Positions 1-6,580 of a DNA stretch of 12,606 nt are shown in pieces. The DNA is taken from assembly GCA_903958995.1 (NCBI GenBank), contig CAJBVG010000046.1, positions 1 through 12,606 of the forward strand, written 5' to 3'. Positions within the stretch are counted from its first letter, which is position 1. Each line of letters begins with the position of its first letter. A program made the translations under genes and the position numbers. The notes beneath the pieces were generated by a model. The model was not told where the DNA came from. It worked only from the letters and a program-made list of their open reading frames with translations, and ran no database searches. Origin of the DNA: an uncultured bacterium (GTDB lineage Bacteria; Bacteroidota; Bacteroidia; Sphingobacteriales; Sphingobacteriaceae).

Positions 1-87
1 GAGTTGGGAGCTGGATTATTTCAGGCGGTATTAGTTGTTAATGGATTAAAAATAGATACACGAAAATTTATAAGCACAAAACGATAA
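1..87 (+). CDS. 3' end of a probable surface/secreted protein with a T9SS-like C-terminal tail (partial)
   Basis: Reading frame 1 is open from the first base and closes with TAA at 85-87, giving 28 residues that end in NGLKIDTRKFISTKR. The pattern L-x-x-G-(x)n-L-x-V-x-G-x-x-I-D-T-R-K-x-I resembles the last strands of type IX secretion (T9SS) type A sorting domains and of Bacteroidota tail-fiber-domain proteins, which often end in a G-x-x-x-D-T-K-K-M/I motif. The stop lies 3 nt before the ATG of the next gene, which supports a real, co-transcribed upstream gene. Only the C-terminus is visible, so the protein's main function cannot be stated. The family link is a remembered resemblance, not a search result. 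Confidence 0.6.
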   Translation, partial: ELGAGLFQAVLVVNGLKIDTRKFISTKR

Positions 88-90
88 TAT

Positions 91-867
91 ATGAAGATGA
101 AAACGAAATCAATTTCTATTCTACTGATGTTTATTTTCCTTTATGGTAAAGGGTTTGCTCAAGTACGAGCGAATGATTCTGTTTTAATAAAAACTCGAAT
201 ACTGAGTACTTCCTTGTTTAATTATATCCCCAACCAATTTAACGCAGGGAAAGCAAACCTTTCGTATGAATTGACAACGCAAGGGATGAATTCCTTAAAA
301 CTAACGGGTGGATATATCTATTCCTATGGTTTCCCGAATACCTCGTATGTTCAGATAAAATCAGAAAATTGCTCAGGTATTTCAGTGGAGATAGAACGTA
401 AGCATTATTTGAAAAGAAAGAAATTGATTCAGCCACTTAACTTGATTTTGTGGCCACAGTTATTTCAATTTCATGCAGCCGACAGTAGTATTTCTGGGTA
501 CTATTTTTCAACCTCATTTTCTACTCAATTTGCACGAATTAAAATGAATGATGATTTTGTTGGTTATATCGATGATATACCTTATCCAAATGCTATTCAT
601 TACACCACCGTACGTTATGATGTTGATCGTATTGCTTATGCCTTTAATGTAAAGATGGGGTACAACTGTATAAAATCGAATCGTTTTACAGTGGATTATG
701 CTCTAGGTTTAGGCGTTCAATTTATCAGCAGTATTAATAATTTGAATCCTAAATACACACCCAATGATATTAAAGAGCAAGTGAATTTCAATACAAGGAT
801 GTTTAATGGAAGTAGTGGCTTATTTCCAAGTTTTATTTATCAACTTAATATAGGATTTTGCTTATAA
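91..867 (+). CDS. Exported hypothetical protein, possible outer-membrane beta-barrel
   Basis: A 258-residue protein that I do not recognise. It starts with a clear Sec signal peptide: basic MKMKTK, a hydrophobic core at residues 8-18, and a probable cleavage site after GFA at 21-23. The mature part alternates polar and hydrophobic residues, is rich in Tyr, Phe, Asn and Ser, and ends in a strand-like segment (IYQLNIGFCL). This would fit a small outer-membrane beta-barrel or periplasmic beta-protein, but no catalytic motif is visible. A second ATG at 97 is an equally possible start. The gene follows the partial upstream gene by 3 nt, so the two are probably co-transcribed. It converges on the lipoprotein gene at 872-1291, with stop codons only 4 nt apart. 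Confidence 0.75.
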   Translation: MKMKTKSISILLMFIFLYGKGFAQVRANDSVLIKTRILSTSLFNYIPNQFNAGKANLSYELTTQGMNSLKLTGGYIYSYGFPNTSYVQIKSENCSGISVEIERKHYLKRKKLIQPLNLILWPQLFQFHAADSSISGYYFSTSFSTQFARIKMNDDFVGYIDDIPYPNAIHYTTVRYDVDRIAYAFNVKMGYNCIKSNRFTVDYALGLGVQFISSINNLNPKYTPNDIKEQVNFNTRMFNGSSGLFPSFIYQLNIGFCL

Positions 868-870
868 AAG

Positions 871-898
871 TCTATTTTTCTTTTAACTCAAAAATAGA
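871..898. terminator. Possible bidirectional hairpin between convergent genes
   Basis: TCTATTTTT at 871-879 is exactly complementary to AAAAATAGA at 890-898, with a 10-nt loop. It sits where two convergent genes end and overlaps the minus-strand stop codon at 872-874. The T and A runs within the arms could act as tracts on either strand. The stem is almost entirely A/T and therefore weak, so this may be chance in AT-rich DNA. Confidence 0.3.
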
Positions 899-1291
899 AA
901 GGAAGTACAAAGGTTTCCCTTCGGTCTCAAACGACTCAGGGAAACCAATTCCTCCGAGGTTATAGCAAATTACAAGTTGGTTGTTTTCGATTTTATAAAT
1001 GGCGGTAAAATGCCTGCCTTTATTCACACCTTCTTTCCCGTAGATATCAATTTTATTTTTCCTGACCGATATTTTCCCTCTATCCATACTTTCAGCTTCT
1101 ACCACATAAGTAGAATCGCGAATAATCATTTTTTGCTTTGCATAATAAGCTTTTGGCAAGACATTTCCAGCTAGTACTTGCTTTACTGGAACCCATGTTC
1201 CATTCAGTTTTTTAGAGCCTGTACCTATCTTAGGTTGCGTTGCACAAGCGATTGTGAATACTAAAAGTATGAAAACGAATAATGGTCTCAT
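872..1291 (-). CDS. TIGR03067-like lipoprotein
   Basis: A 139-residue protein with a lipoprotein signal peptide: a hydrophobic run at residues 3-14 and lipobox TIAC, so Cys16 is the likely lipidated residue. Residues 29-139 resemble the TIGR03067 family: an opening L-x-G-T-W motif (LNGTWVPV), a middle segment ending KGRHFTAIYKIENNQLVICY, and a closing P-x-x-F-x-(x)n-L-x-x-F-E-L-K strand. Such domains form small lipocalin-like beta folds, and their function is not established. The gene lies 48 nt downstream of the prenyltransferase gene on the same strand and may be the last gene of that transcript, but the gap also leaves room for its own promoter (a weak TACATTTA at 1310-1317). The family call is from memory. 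Confidence 0.7.
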   Translation of the reverse strand: MRPLFVFILLVFTIACATQPKIGTGSKKLNGTWVPVKQVLAGNVLPKAYYAKQKMIIRDSTYVVEAESMDRGKISVRKNKIDIYGKEGVNKGRHFTAIYKIENNQLVICYNLGGIGFPESFETEGKPLYFLSIFELKEK

Positions 1292-1339
1292 TTATATTTA
1301 TTAATGGGATAAATGTAAGAAAATCCGATTAATTAATTA

Positions 1340-2212
1340 TTATCGAAGAACAAAAGCAAGCAAATACAAGAGATACTCCGCAAAGAAGAACCACCAAAAG
1401 CGTTGGTAGTATTTCTTTATTGATGTATGAAGATTTAAATTAATGCTTAATGTATTCAATAGGAATAACAGTAATAAGAGTATGTGTCCGTAAAATAGAA
1501 TACCTTCTTTTATGGAACTAAGAATACTAAACACATAGGCTAAACCCACGAGTATATTCCCAGCAATTAGTACTTGTTTGGGAGAAAAGGTTAAGGCTAA
1601 TGTTTTGATGTTAAATTTTGAATCACCTTCCATATCCGAAAGATCCTTAAACCAAGAAATGACAATACTAAAGGCAATGACAAAGAGCGTAAGAATGCGG
1701 ATATCATGCGGCATTGCAACTACACCATTGAGCACATAATTAAATACTAAAAATCCACCCGCATTTAACAAAACTCCACGAACCGTTGATATGGCAAGTG
1801 CAGCCGTAACATGATGTTTCTTCAAATAGAATGGAGGCATAGAGTATGCCCATCCAATAAAGGTGGATAAGGCCACAATGCCGAATAAATATGGACTAAT
1901 ATACAGTGCAAAGGATAAGCTGAAGAAAAGCGAAATACCTACAATTCTCTTAGCAAGCTGTAGGGTTAAAATCCCTGCAGGTATTGGTAAGTAGGGCTTA
2001 TTGATTTTATCAATTTCTACATCTTGAACTTGATTGATGCCCACAATAAATACGTTACAAGTGATACCTACCACTAATGATAAAAGCAAAAGGGAGACAT
2101 TAATCACCTCTGTTGATTGATGCGCATACAGGTACAAAGTAGTAATGCTGATTACACTACCGATGATGGTATGAGGCCTACTAAATTTCCAAATGACGAG
2201 TGGTAGTTTCAT
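1340..2212 (-). CDS. UbiA-family prenyltransferase, homogentisate phytyltransferase-like
   Basis: A 290-residue, strongly hydrophobic protein of about 8-9 membrane helices, the normal size for UbiA enzymes, which attach an isoprenoid diphosphate to an aromatic ring in the membrane. Both Asp-rich motifs are intact: N60-x3-D64-x3-D68 (NQVQDVEIDKINKP) and D190-x2-D193-x3-D197 (DLSDMEGD), which bind Mg2+-diphosphate. Beyond the general family signature, the N-terminal WKFSRPHTIIG, NVFIVGINQ, the AYSMPP loop, STVRG and the FxEYLLY end match cyanobacterial and plant homogentisate phytyltransferase (HPT/VTE2, Synechocystis slr1736) as I remember it. The start codon directly follows the methyltransferase stop (TAAATG), implying one mRNA and a shared pathway. 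Likely substrates are homogentisate or a similar phenol plus phytyl-, geranylgeranyl- or solanesyl-diphosphate. Another aromatic acceptor is possible. Confidence 0.85.
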   Translation of the reverse strand: MKLPLVIWKFSRPHTIIGSVISITTLYLYAHQSTEVINVSLLLLSLVVGITCNVFIVGINQVQDVEIDKINKPYLPIPAGILTLQLAKRIVGISLFFSLSFALYISPYLFGIVALSTFIGWAYSMPPFYLKKHHVTAALAISTVRGVLLNAGGFLVFNYVLNGVVAMPHDIRILTLFVIAFSIVISWFKDLSDMEGDSKFNIKTLALTFSPKQVLIAGNILVGLAYVFSILSSIKEGILFYGHILLLLLFLLNTLSINLNLHTSIKKYYQRFWWFFFAEYLLYLLAFVLR

Positions 2213-2887
2213 TTATTTTACTTCAATAACAACTAAAGAGCTTAATCGTTTTTTTAAATGATAAACATCAATTCCTGCTGGAAGGATTTGTTGGTATTGT
2301 TTAAGGGAACGAGATTTTAACACCGATACTACACCATCATATGTAATGCTGATCAAGTTAATAGGGATAATATATGTGAAAAAAAGTCGAGATAAAGAGA
2401 ATGGTCTGATAAACGGAGTAATAAATAGATTAAGCACAAGAGTAAGCGCACAAACCTTTAGTATAAAAAGAAAGTTTGGCTCAAGAATTTCTACAAAATA
2501 GGCTTTAGCACCCGATGCTTTAATGTTAGTAAGGATGGAAATCTTCTCCTCATCCGTAAAATGATGTAAGGCATTAAACATGGTATAGCATTGGCCTTTT
2601 TCGAAAGACATGTTTAGTACATCCAGCTCTTGAATTGTAGAAGAACTAGGAAATTTATCGGATAATGTTAATGAGGAAAAACGAGCACTCTCTTTAAATA
2701 TCGTAAGGGCGGGTTCTCCACTGCCCGAACATAAATCGAACATCGGCATTGAAGTATTTTCCTTTTTTTGCAAGTGTTGTATAAAAACATCGTAGAAATT
2801 AAACTTCGTCACTACATAACCGATAAAATCCATTTGGAATCTTCGGAACACTGCAGGAAACCAAGCATAATCTTCGAGCTCTTTCAA
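2213..2887 (-). CDS. Class I SAM-dependent methyltransferase with hydrophobic C-terminal half, TTG start
   Basis: A 224-residue protein. Motif I for S-adenosylmethionine binding is FDLCSGSGEPA at residues 50-60. An acidic stretch at 85-92 (IQELDVLNM) and the motif IV-like YTMFNALHHF at 101-110 follow, as in Rossmann-fold methyltransferases. Residues 137-182 are unusually hydrophobic and include two probable membrane-associated segments, followed by a DGVVSVLKSRS motif at 184-194 seen in a subset of small methyltransferases. The only plausible start is TTG at 2885-2887: an in-frame stop lies 8 codons upstream and the next ATG is residue 19. It abuts the prenyltransferase without a gap, so methylation of the same lipid-soluble aromatic product is a reasonable inference, comparable in role to the ring methyltransferases of tocopherol and quinone pathways. 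The substrate is unknown. Confidence 0.75.
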   Translation of the reverse strand: MKELEDYAWFPAVFRRFQMDFIGYVVTKFNFYDVFIQHLQKKENTSMPMFDLCSGSGEPALTIFKESARFSSLTLSDKFPSSSTIQELDVLNMSFEKGQCYTMFNALHHFTDEEKISILTNIKASGAKAYFVEILEPNFLFILKVCALTLVLNLFITPFIRPFSLSRLFFTYIIPINLISITYDGVVSVLKSRSLKQYQQILPAGIDVYHLKKRLSSLVVIEVK

Positions 2888-2922
2888 TTTTACAATTTTG
2901 GTATTATGCTAATATCATCATA

Positions 2923-2953
2923 TTAAATTAATATGTTCAGGCTAAACTTCAAA
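2923..2953 (-). promoter_or_regulatory. Candidate promoter of the methyltransferase-prenyltransferase unit
   Basis: On the minus strand a TTTG (2950-2953) is followed after 19 nt by TAATTTAA (2923-2930). This fits the Bacteroidota -33/-7 layout (TTTG ... TAnnTTTG) with two mismatches in the -7 element. It would give a leader of about 30 nt before the TTG start. It is directly downstream of the GTCGA repeat cluster when read on the minus strand. The weak -7 element makes this tentative. Confidence 0.35.
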
Positions 2954-3003
2954 ATGTCGAATTGTCGAATTTGTCGAACTGTCGAATTGTCGAAGGGTCG
3001 AAA
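2951..3003. repeat. Six-copy GTCGA short tandem repeat cluster
   Basis: GTCGA begins at 2956, 2964, 2973, 2981, 2989 and 2997, so the spacing is 8, 9, 8, 8 and 8 nt. Most units read TTGTCGAA or close to it, and every unit contains the palindrome TCGA. The array lies in the 376-bp gap between the divergent methyltransferase and serC genes, next to the methyltransferase promoter candidate. It has no long conserved spacers and is not a CRISPR array. Confidence 0.85.
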
Positions 3004-3209
3004 ATTAGAACAAACTTGCCGAAGAACCCTTAATATCGAATATTGATATTTTAAAGAAGAATCGGTGAGATGAACTAAGTAGAAAGCAGTCATTGAAAGC
3101 CGTTATTCTGAAGTGGATTATGGCAATGAAGGAACTTGCTTATTAGACTTTAAAATGCTACTATTCAAAAAAAAAGAAATCCCTTGTCCCAACTCTATTA
3201 ACAAACTCT
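3002..3209. other. Non-coding part of the 2888-3263 intergenic gap
   Basis: No convincing gene is visible here. Short open stretches lack plausible starts or protein-like composition. The only structure I see is an inverted repeat AATATC (3032-3037) / GATATT (3045-3050) with a 7-nt spacer, and a run of nine A residues near 3168-3176. Together with the GTCGA cluster on its left and the serC promoter on its right, this accounts for the whole divergent gap. Confidence 0.6.
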
Positions 3210-3213
3210 TAAC

Positions 3214-3243
3214 TCGATTTTTTCGAAAATTCGATTAACTTTG
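3214..3243 (+). promoter_or_regulatory. serC promoter with overlapping TCGA-flanked dyad
   Basis: TAACTTTG at 3236-3243 is a perfect match to the Bacteroidota -7 consensus TAnnTTTG and lies 20 nt before the serC ATG, giving a very short leader without a Shine-Dalgarno sequence. No clear TTTG -33 element precedes it. Instead there is a perfect 10-nt palindrome, TTTTCGAAAA at 3220-3229, flanked by TCGA at 3214-3217 and 3232-3235 (the right copy split as TTCGA). This imperfect dyad covers the -33 to -14 region and could be an operator. Confidence 0.6.
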
Positions 3244-3263
3244 TCCAACAAACAACATTTAGC

Positions 3264-4331
3264 ATGCAAAAGCATAATTTTGGTGCAGGTCCCTGCATAT
3301 TACCGAAAGAAGTTTTCGAAGAAGCAGCACAAGCTGTATTATCATGGGGAAACACAGGTTTATCCATCCTAGAAATCTCTCACAGAACTCCCGAATTTGA
3401 AGCCGTTGTCGAAGAATCTTGCCAGCTGATTAAGGATTTAATGGGTGTGCCGGAGAACTACAAAGTGATCTTCGTTCAAGGTGGCGCAAGTCAGCAGTTT
3501 GGTATGATTCCAATGAACCTACTTAACGAGAACGAAAGTGCAGCCTATTTAGATACTGGTGTTTGGGCAAATAAGGCTTTAAAAGAGGCTAAGTTGTTCG
3601 GAAATGCTACCGCAATTGCTAGCTCAAAAGACGCTAACTATACTTTTATTCCAAAAGACTATATCATCCCTACGGATGCTAAATATTTCCACTGCACGTC
3701 TAATAATACCATTTATGGTACTCAGATGCAGTCGTTCCCTAAATCACCTATTCCAATGGTATGCGATATGTCATCAGACATTTTAAGTCGTGTGGTGAAT
3801 GTTGCTGATTTCGACATGATTTATGCAGGTGCTCAAAAGAATATTGGTCCTGCCGGAAATACCGTTGTTATTATTAACGAAGACATTTTAGGAAAAGTAG
3901 ATCGTAAAATTAGCTCGATGTTGGATTATAAAATCCATATTGAAGGAGGTTCGATGTACAATACACCTCCTGTATTTGCTATTTATGTAGCCATGTTAAA
4001 TTTACGTTGGTTGAAAAAACAAGGTGGGGTAGTAGAGATGGAGCGTAGAAATAACGAGAAGGCTGCATTATTATACAATGAGATTGATCGCAACAGCATG
4101 TTCAAAGGAACTTGCGAAATAGTAGATCGCTCACATATGAATGTTTGCTTCGTAATGCACGATGCTACTAAAGAAAAAGAATTCTTAAAAGCAGCAGAAG
4201 CAGCAGGTTGCATCGGCTTAAAAGGTCACCGTAGTGTGGGTGGTTTCAGAGCGTCGATGTACAATGCCTTACCACTAGCTAGCGTACAGGTTTTAGTGGA
4301 TGTGATGGCAGAATTCGAAATTAGGAATTAA
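3264..4331 (+). CDS. serC: Phosphoserine aminotransferase
   Basis: A 355-residue class V aminotransferase of the normal SerC length. It converts 3-phosphohydroxypyruvate and glutamate to O-phosphoserine and 2-oxoglutarate, the second step of serine synthesis, and the enzyme also acts in pyridoxal phosphate (PLP) synthesis in some bacteria; it is cytosolic. Family motifs are plain: HNFGAGPCILP at 4-14, the NTGLSILEISHR substrate loop at 30-41, FVQGGASQQF at 70-79, Trp102 that stacks on PLP (TGVWANKA), the PLP Schiff-base lysine K192 in YAGAQKNIGPAG, and the C-terminal HRSVGGFRASMYNA at 322-335. The ATG is chosen because homologues begin here and a promoter lies 20 nt upstream. It heads a serC-serA-DUF1015 unit. 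Confidence 0.97.
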   Translation: MQKHNFGAGPCILPKEVFEEAAQAVLSWGNTGLSILEISHRTPEFEAVVEESCQLIKDLMGVPENYKVIFVQGGASQQFGMIPMNLLNENESAAYLDTGVWANKALKEAKLFGNATAIASSKDANYTFIPKDYIIPTDAKYFHCTSNNTIYGTQMQSFPKSPIPMVCDMSSDILSRVVNVADFDMIYAGAQKNIGPAGNTVVIINEDILGKVDRKISSMLDYKIHIEGGSMYNTPPVFAIYVAMLNLRWLKKQGGVVEMERRNNEKAALLYNEIDRNSMFKGTCEIVDRSHMNVCFVMHDATKEKEFLKAAEAAGCIGLKGHRSVGGFRASMYNALPLASVQVLVDVMAEFEIRN

Positions 4332-4341
4332 AAATTTGCTT

Positions 4342-4380
4342 TATTGAGTTTCTCAATACTCAATACTCAATACTCAATAC
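4342..4380. repeat. Four perfect TCAATAC heptamers between serC and serA, with adjoining hairpin
   Basis: TCAATAC occurs head-to-tail at 4353-4359, 4360-4366, 4367-4373 and 4374-4380 without a mismatch, ending 8 nt before the serA ATG. The first copy forms the right arm of a small perfect hairpin: TATTGAG (4342-4348), loop TTT, CTCAATA (4352-4358). The repeat fills almost the whole 57-nt gap between serC and serA, and would lie in the mRNA leader immediately before serA. Confidence 0.95.
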
Positions 4381-4388
4381 TTACAACT

Positions 4389-5342
4389 ATGAAAATACTT
4401 GCAAACGACGGAATAGATCCTGTTGGAAAGAAAATGTTAGAAGATGCTGGATTTACAGTGGATACACAAAACATCCCTCAAGATCATTTGGCATCGCGAC
4501 TTAATGAATACGATGCTTTAACCGTTCGTTCGGCAACAAAAGTTCGTAAAGAACTATTGGATGCTTGTCCGAATATTAAGTTAATTGGTAGAGGTGGAGT
4601 AGGCATGGATAATATCGATGTTGATTACGCTCGCTCAAAAGGTATTGCAGTAATTAATACTCCTGCAGCTTCATCACTTTCTGTAGCAGAATTAGTTTTT
4701 GCTCATTTATTTTCAGGTGTTCGTTTCTTAGAACAAGCTAATCGCGATATGCCAGTGAAAGGCGATACTGCCTTTAATGATTTGAAGAAAAATTACGCAA
4801 AAGGAATTGAGCTTCGTGGTAAAACCCTTGGTGTGCTTGGCTTTGGTAGAATTGGTAGAGAAGCAGCGAAGATGGCCATTGGTTTAGGCATGAATGTTTT
4901 AGCCTTTGATATTTTCGATTTCAATTCAGAAGTAGAATTGGTTTTTGCCGACGAACAGAAAATGAAATTTAAAGTAAGTTCAGTTAGTAAAGAATACATA
5001 TTGAAGAATGCTGATTTTATTACGCTTCACGTTCCTGCAGTAGATGGTAAGCCGGTTATTGGTGCAGATGAATTTGCAATGATGAAGAAAGGTGCAGCCA
5101 TTGTAAATTGTGCTCGTGGTGGTGTAATTGATGAAGCGGCTTTAATCAATGCCTTAGATTCAGGTCATTTAGCCTTTGCTGGATTAGATGTTTTCGATAA
5201 CGAACCAACTCCGTCTAAAGCCATCTTATCGCATGCTAAAATTTCTCTTAGTCCGCACATTGGCGCTTCAACAAACGAAGCTCAAGAACGTATAGGAGTG
5301 GAATTAGCACAACGCATGATAGAGGAATTAAGCAAAGCATAA
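4389..5342 (+). CDS. serA: D-3-phosphoglycerate dehydrogenase, short form
   Basis: A 317-residue NAD-dependent 2-hydroxyacid dehydrogenase. It oxidises 3-phosphoglycerate to 3-phosphohydroxypyruvate, the first step of serine synthesis, and supplies the substrate of neighbouring SerC. Visible motifs: GRGGVGMDNID at 68-77, the NAD-binding G151-x-G153-x2-G156 (GFGRIG), and the catalytic set Arg243 (NCARGGVIDE), Glu272 (DNEPTP) and His290 (SPHIGAST). The protein stops after the catalytic domain, with no ACT or ASB regulatory domain, so serine feedback through an ACT domain is not expected. The ATG at 4389 is chosen over an in-frame TTG at 4344, because that extension merely translates the heptamer repeats and homologues begin at MKILANDGI. 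The stop is 1 nt before the DUF1015 start. Confidence 0.95.
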   Translation: MKILANDGIDPVGKKMLEDAGFTVDTQNIPQDHLASRLNEYDALTVRSATKVRKELLDACPNIKLIGRGGVGMDNIDVDYARSKGIAVINTPAASSLSVAELVFAHLFSGVRFLEQANRDMPVKGDTAFNDLKKNYAKGIELRGKTLGVLGFGRIGREAAKMAIGLGMNVLAFDIFDFNSEVELVFADEQKMKFKVSSVSKEYILKNADFITLHVPAVDGKPVIGADEFAMMKKGAAIVNCARGGVIDEAALINALDSGHLAFAGLDVFDNEPTPSKAILSHAKISLSPHIGASTNEAQERIGVELAQRMIEELSKA

Positions 5343-5343
5343 A

Positions 5344-6579
5344 ATGCCGAGGATTAAAGCATTTAAAGGGATTCGTCCGGCTGCCGATAAAACATTGCAA
5401 GTGGTTGTAAAACCATTTGATCAGTTTTATACGGAACCGGCTAAACAAATTCTACAAAATAATCCCATCTCTTTTTTACATACCATCGAACCTCTTATCG
5501 ATAATCCGTTTATGCGTGGTTCTCGCGAAGAATTGATTTTCAAAAAGGCAAAAGAATTTTTTGAAGATTTTATTGATGATAAAGTTTTATTGAGTGATGA
5601 TAAAGAAGCGATTTACATTTACCGCACGCTCAACAAAGGACAATGGCAAACTGGGATTTGGTGTATTACTGCTATTGATGATTATTTAGACAATACCCTT
5701 CGCAAACACGAGCATACACGTGCCGATCGTGAAAAGGATTTAATAGAATATTTAGATAATACTGGAATCGACGCAAACCCTGTGCTAGTAACCTATTCAG
5801 GGACACCTGCACTCGAAAAAATTATTCAAGATAAAGTTAAAGAAACACCCTTAGTTGATTTTTTTGCGGATGAGCAACAACATCAACTATGGAAGATAGA
5901 TGATGAGGAAACGATTAAAACGATGGTGAGTGAATTTGCACGCTTACCGGAGTCGTATATCGCCGATGGGCATCATCGTGCAGCAGCGGCTTCCTTAGCG
6001 GGTATTCAACGAAGAAAAAATAATTTAAAGCATCGTGGTCACGAAGACTATAATTTCTTCAGTACTTTGTATTTTAGTTTTGATCAACTAATAGTGTTTG
6101 AATTCCAACGTTTGGTAAAAGATTTAAATGGTTTATCGGAATTGGAATTTCTATATACATTGAAAAAAACGTTTGAGATTACAGAAACAAACACTCCGAA
6201 ACCCTCATCACCACACGCTTTCCACTTATACCTCGATAAAAAATGGTATGAATTGAAAATACCAGTACGATTATTAGAAGTGAAAGATCCTGTTGCAAAA
6301 TTAGATGTGAGCATACTCCAACACGAAATACTAAGTCCGATTTTAGGGATTGAAGATCCTCGTAGAGATAAGCGCATCAAGTTTGTTGGTGGGCCAACTC
6401 CAATAGAACAAATTGTTGCATTGGTGGATAGTGGAGAAATGAAACTTGCGTTTATTTTATACCCTACATCTATAGATGAATTAATCGCAGTAGCCGATAA
6501 TGGAAGTGTAATGCCACCGAAGTCAACTTGGTTTGAACCCAAGCTACACTGTGGTTTATTGATTCATAAAGTAGAGTAA
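5344..6579 (+). CDS. DUF1015 family protein linked to serine biosynthesis
   Basis: A 411-residue soluble protein of the DUF1015 family (PF06245), at the usual length. Family marks are the N-terminal FKGIRPA at 7-13, GKGQ-like NKGQW at 97-101, the KHEHTRADREKDL block at 121-133, the strongly conserved IADGHHRAAAA at 206-216, and the C-terminal block from DVSILQHEILSP (321-332) to MPPKSTWFEPK (390-400). The His and Asp residues of the KHEHT and ADGHHR blocks look like an active or binding site. The gene begins 1 nt after serA and ends 1 nt before a convergent gene. DUF1015 genes often accompany serA and serC. A role in serine or phosphoserine metabolism, for example as a kinase or phosphatase-like step, is an inference from context. 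Confidence 0.9.
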   Translation: MPRIKAFKGIRPAADKTLQVVVKPFDQFYTEPAKQILQNNPISFLHTIEPLIDNPFMRGSREELIFKKAKEFFEDFIDDKVLLSDDKEAIYIYRTLNKGQWQTGIWCITAIDDYLDNTLRKHEHTRADREKDLIEYLDNTGIDANPVLVTYSGTPALEKIIQDKVKETPLVDFFADEQQHQLWKIDDEETIKTMVSEFARLPESYIADGHHRAAAASLAGIQRRKNNLKHRGHEDYNFFSTLYFSFDQLIVFEFQRLVKDLNGLSELEFLYTLKKTFEITETNTPKPSSPHAFHLYLDKKWYELKIPVRLLEVKDPVAKLDVSILQHEILSPILGIEDPRRDKRIKFVGGPTPIEQIVALVDSGEMKLAFILYPTSIDELIAVADNGSVMPPKSTWFEPKLHCGLLIHKVE

Positions 6580-6580
6580 T

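Noticed and set aside
239..436. Minus-strand open frame inside the exported protein gene
   Set aside because: It lies wholly within a gene with a convincing signal peptide and has no protein-like features of its own.
1310..1317. TACATTTA as a promoter for the TIGR03067-like lipoprotein
   Set aside because: It matches TAnnTTTG at all but the last base, but no -33 element precedes it and the gap is short, so read-through from the prenyltransferase is equally likely.
4344..4388. In-frame upstream extension of serA from a TTG at 4344
   Set aside because: It only translates the TCAATAC repeats, has no family counterpart, and the ATG at 4389 begins at the normal SerA N-terminus.
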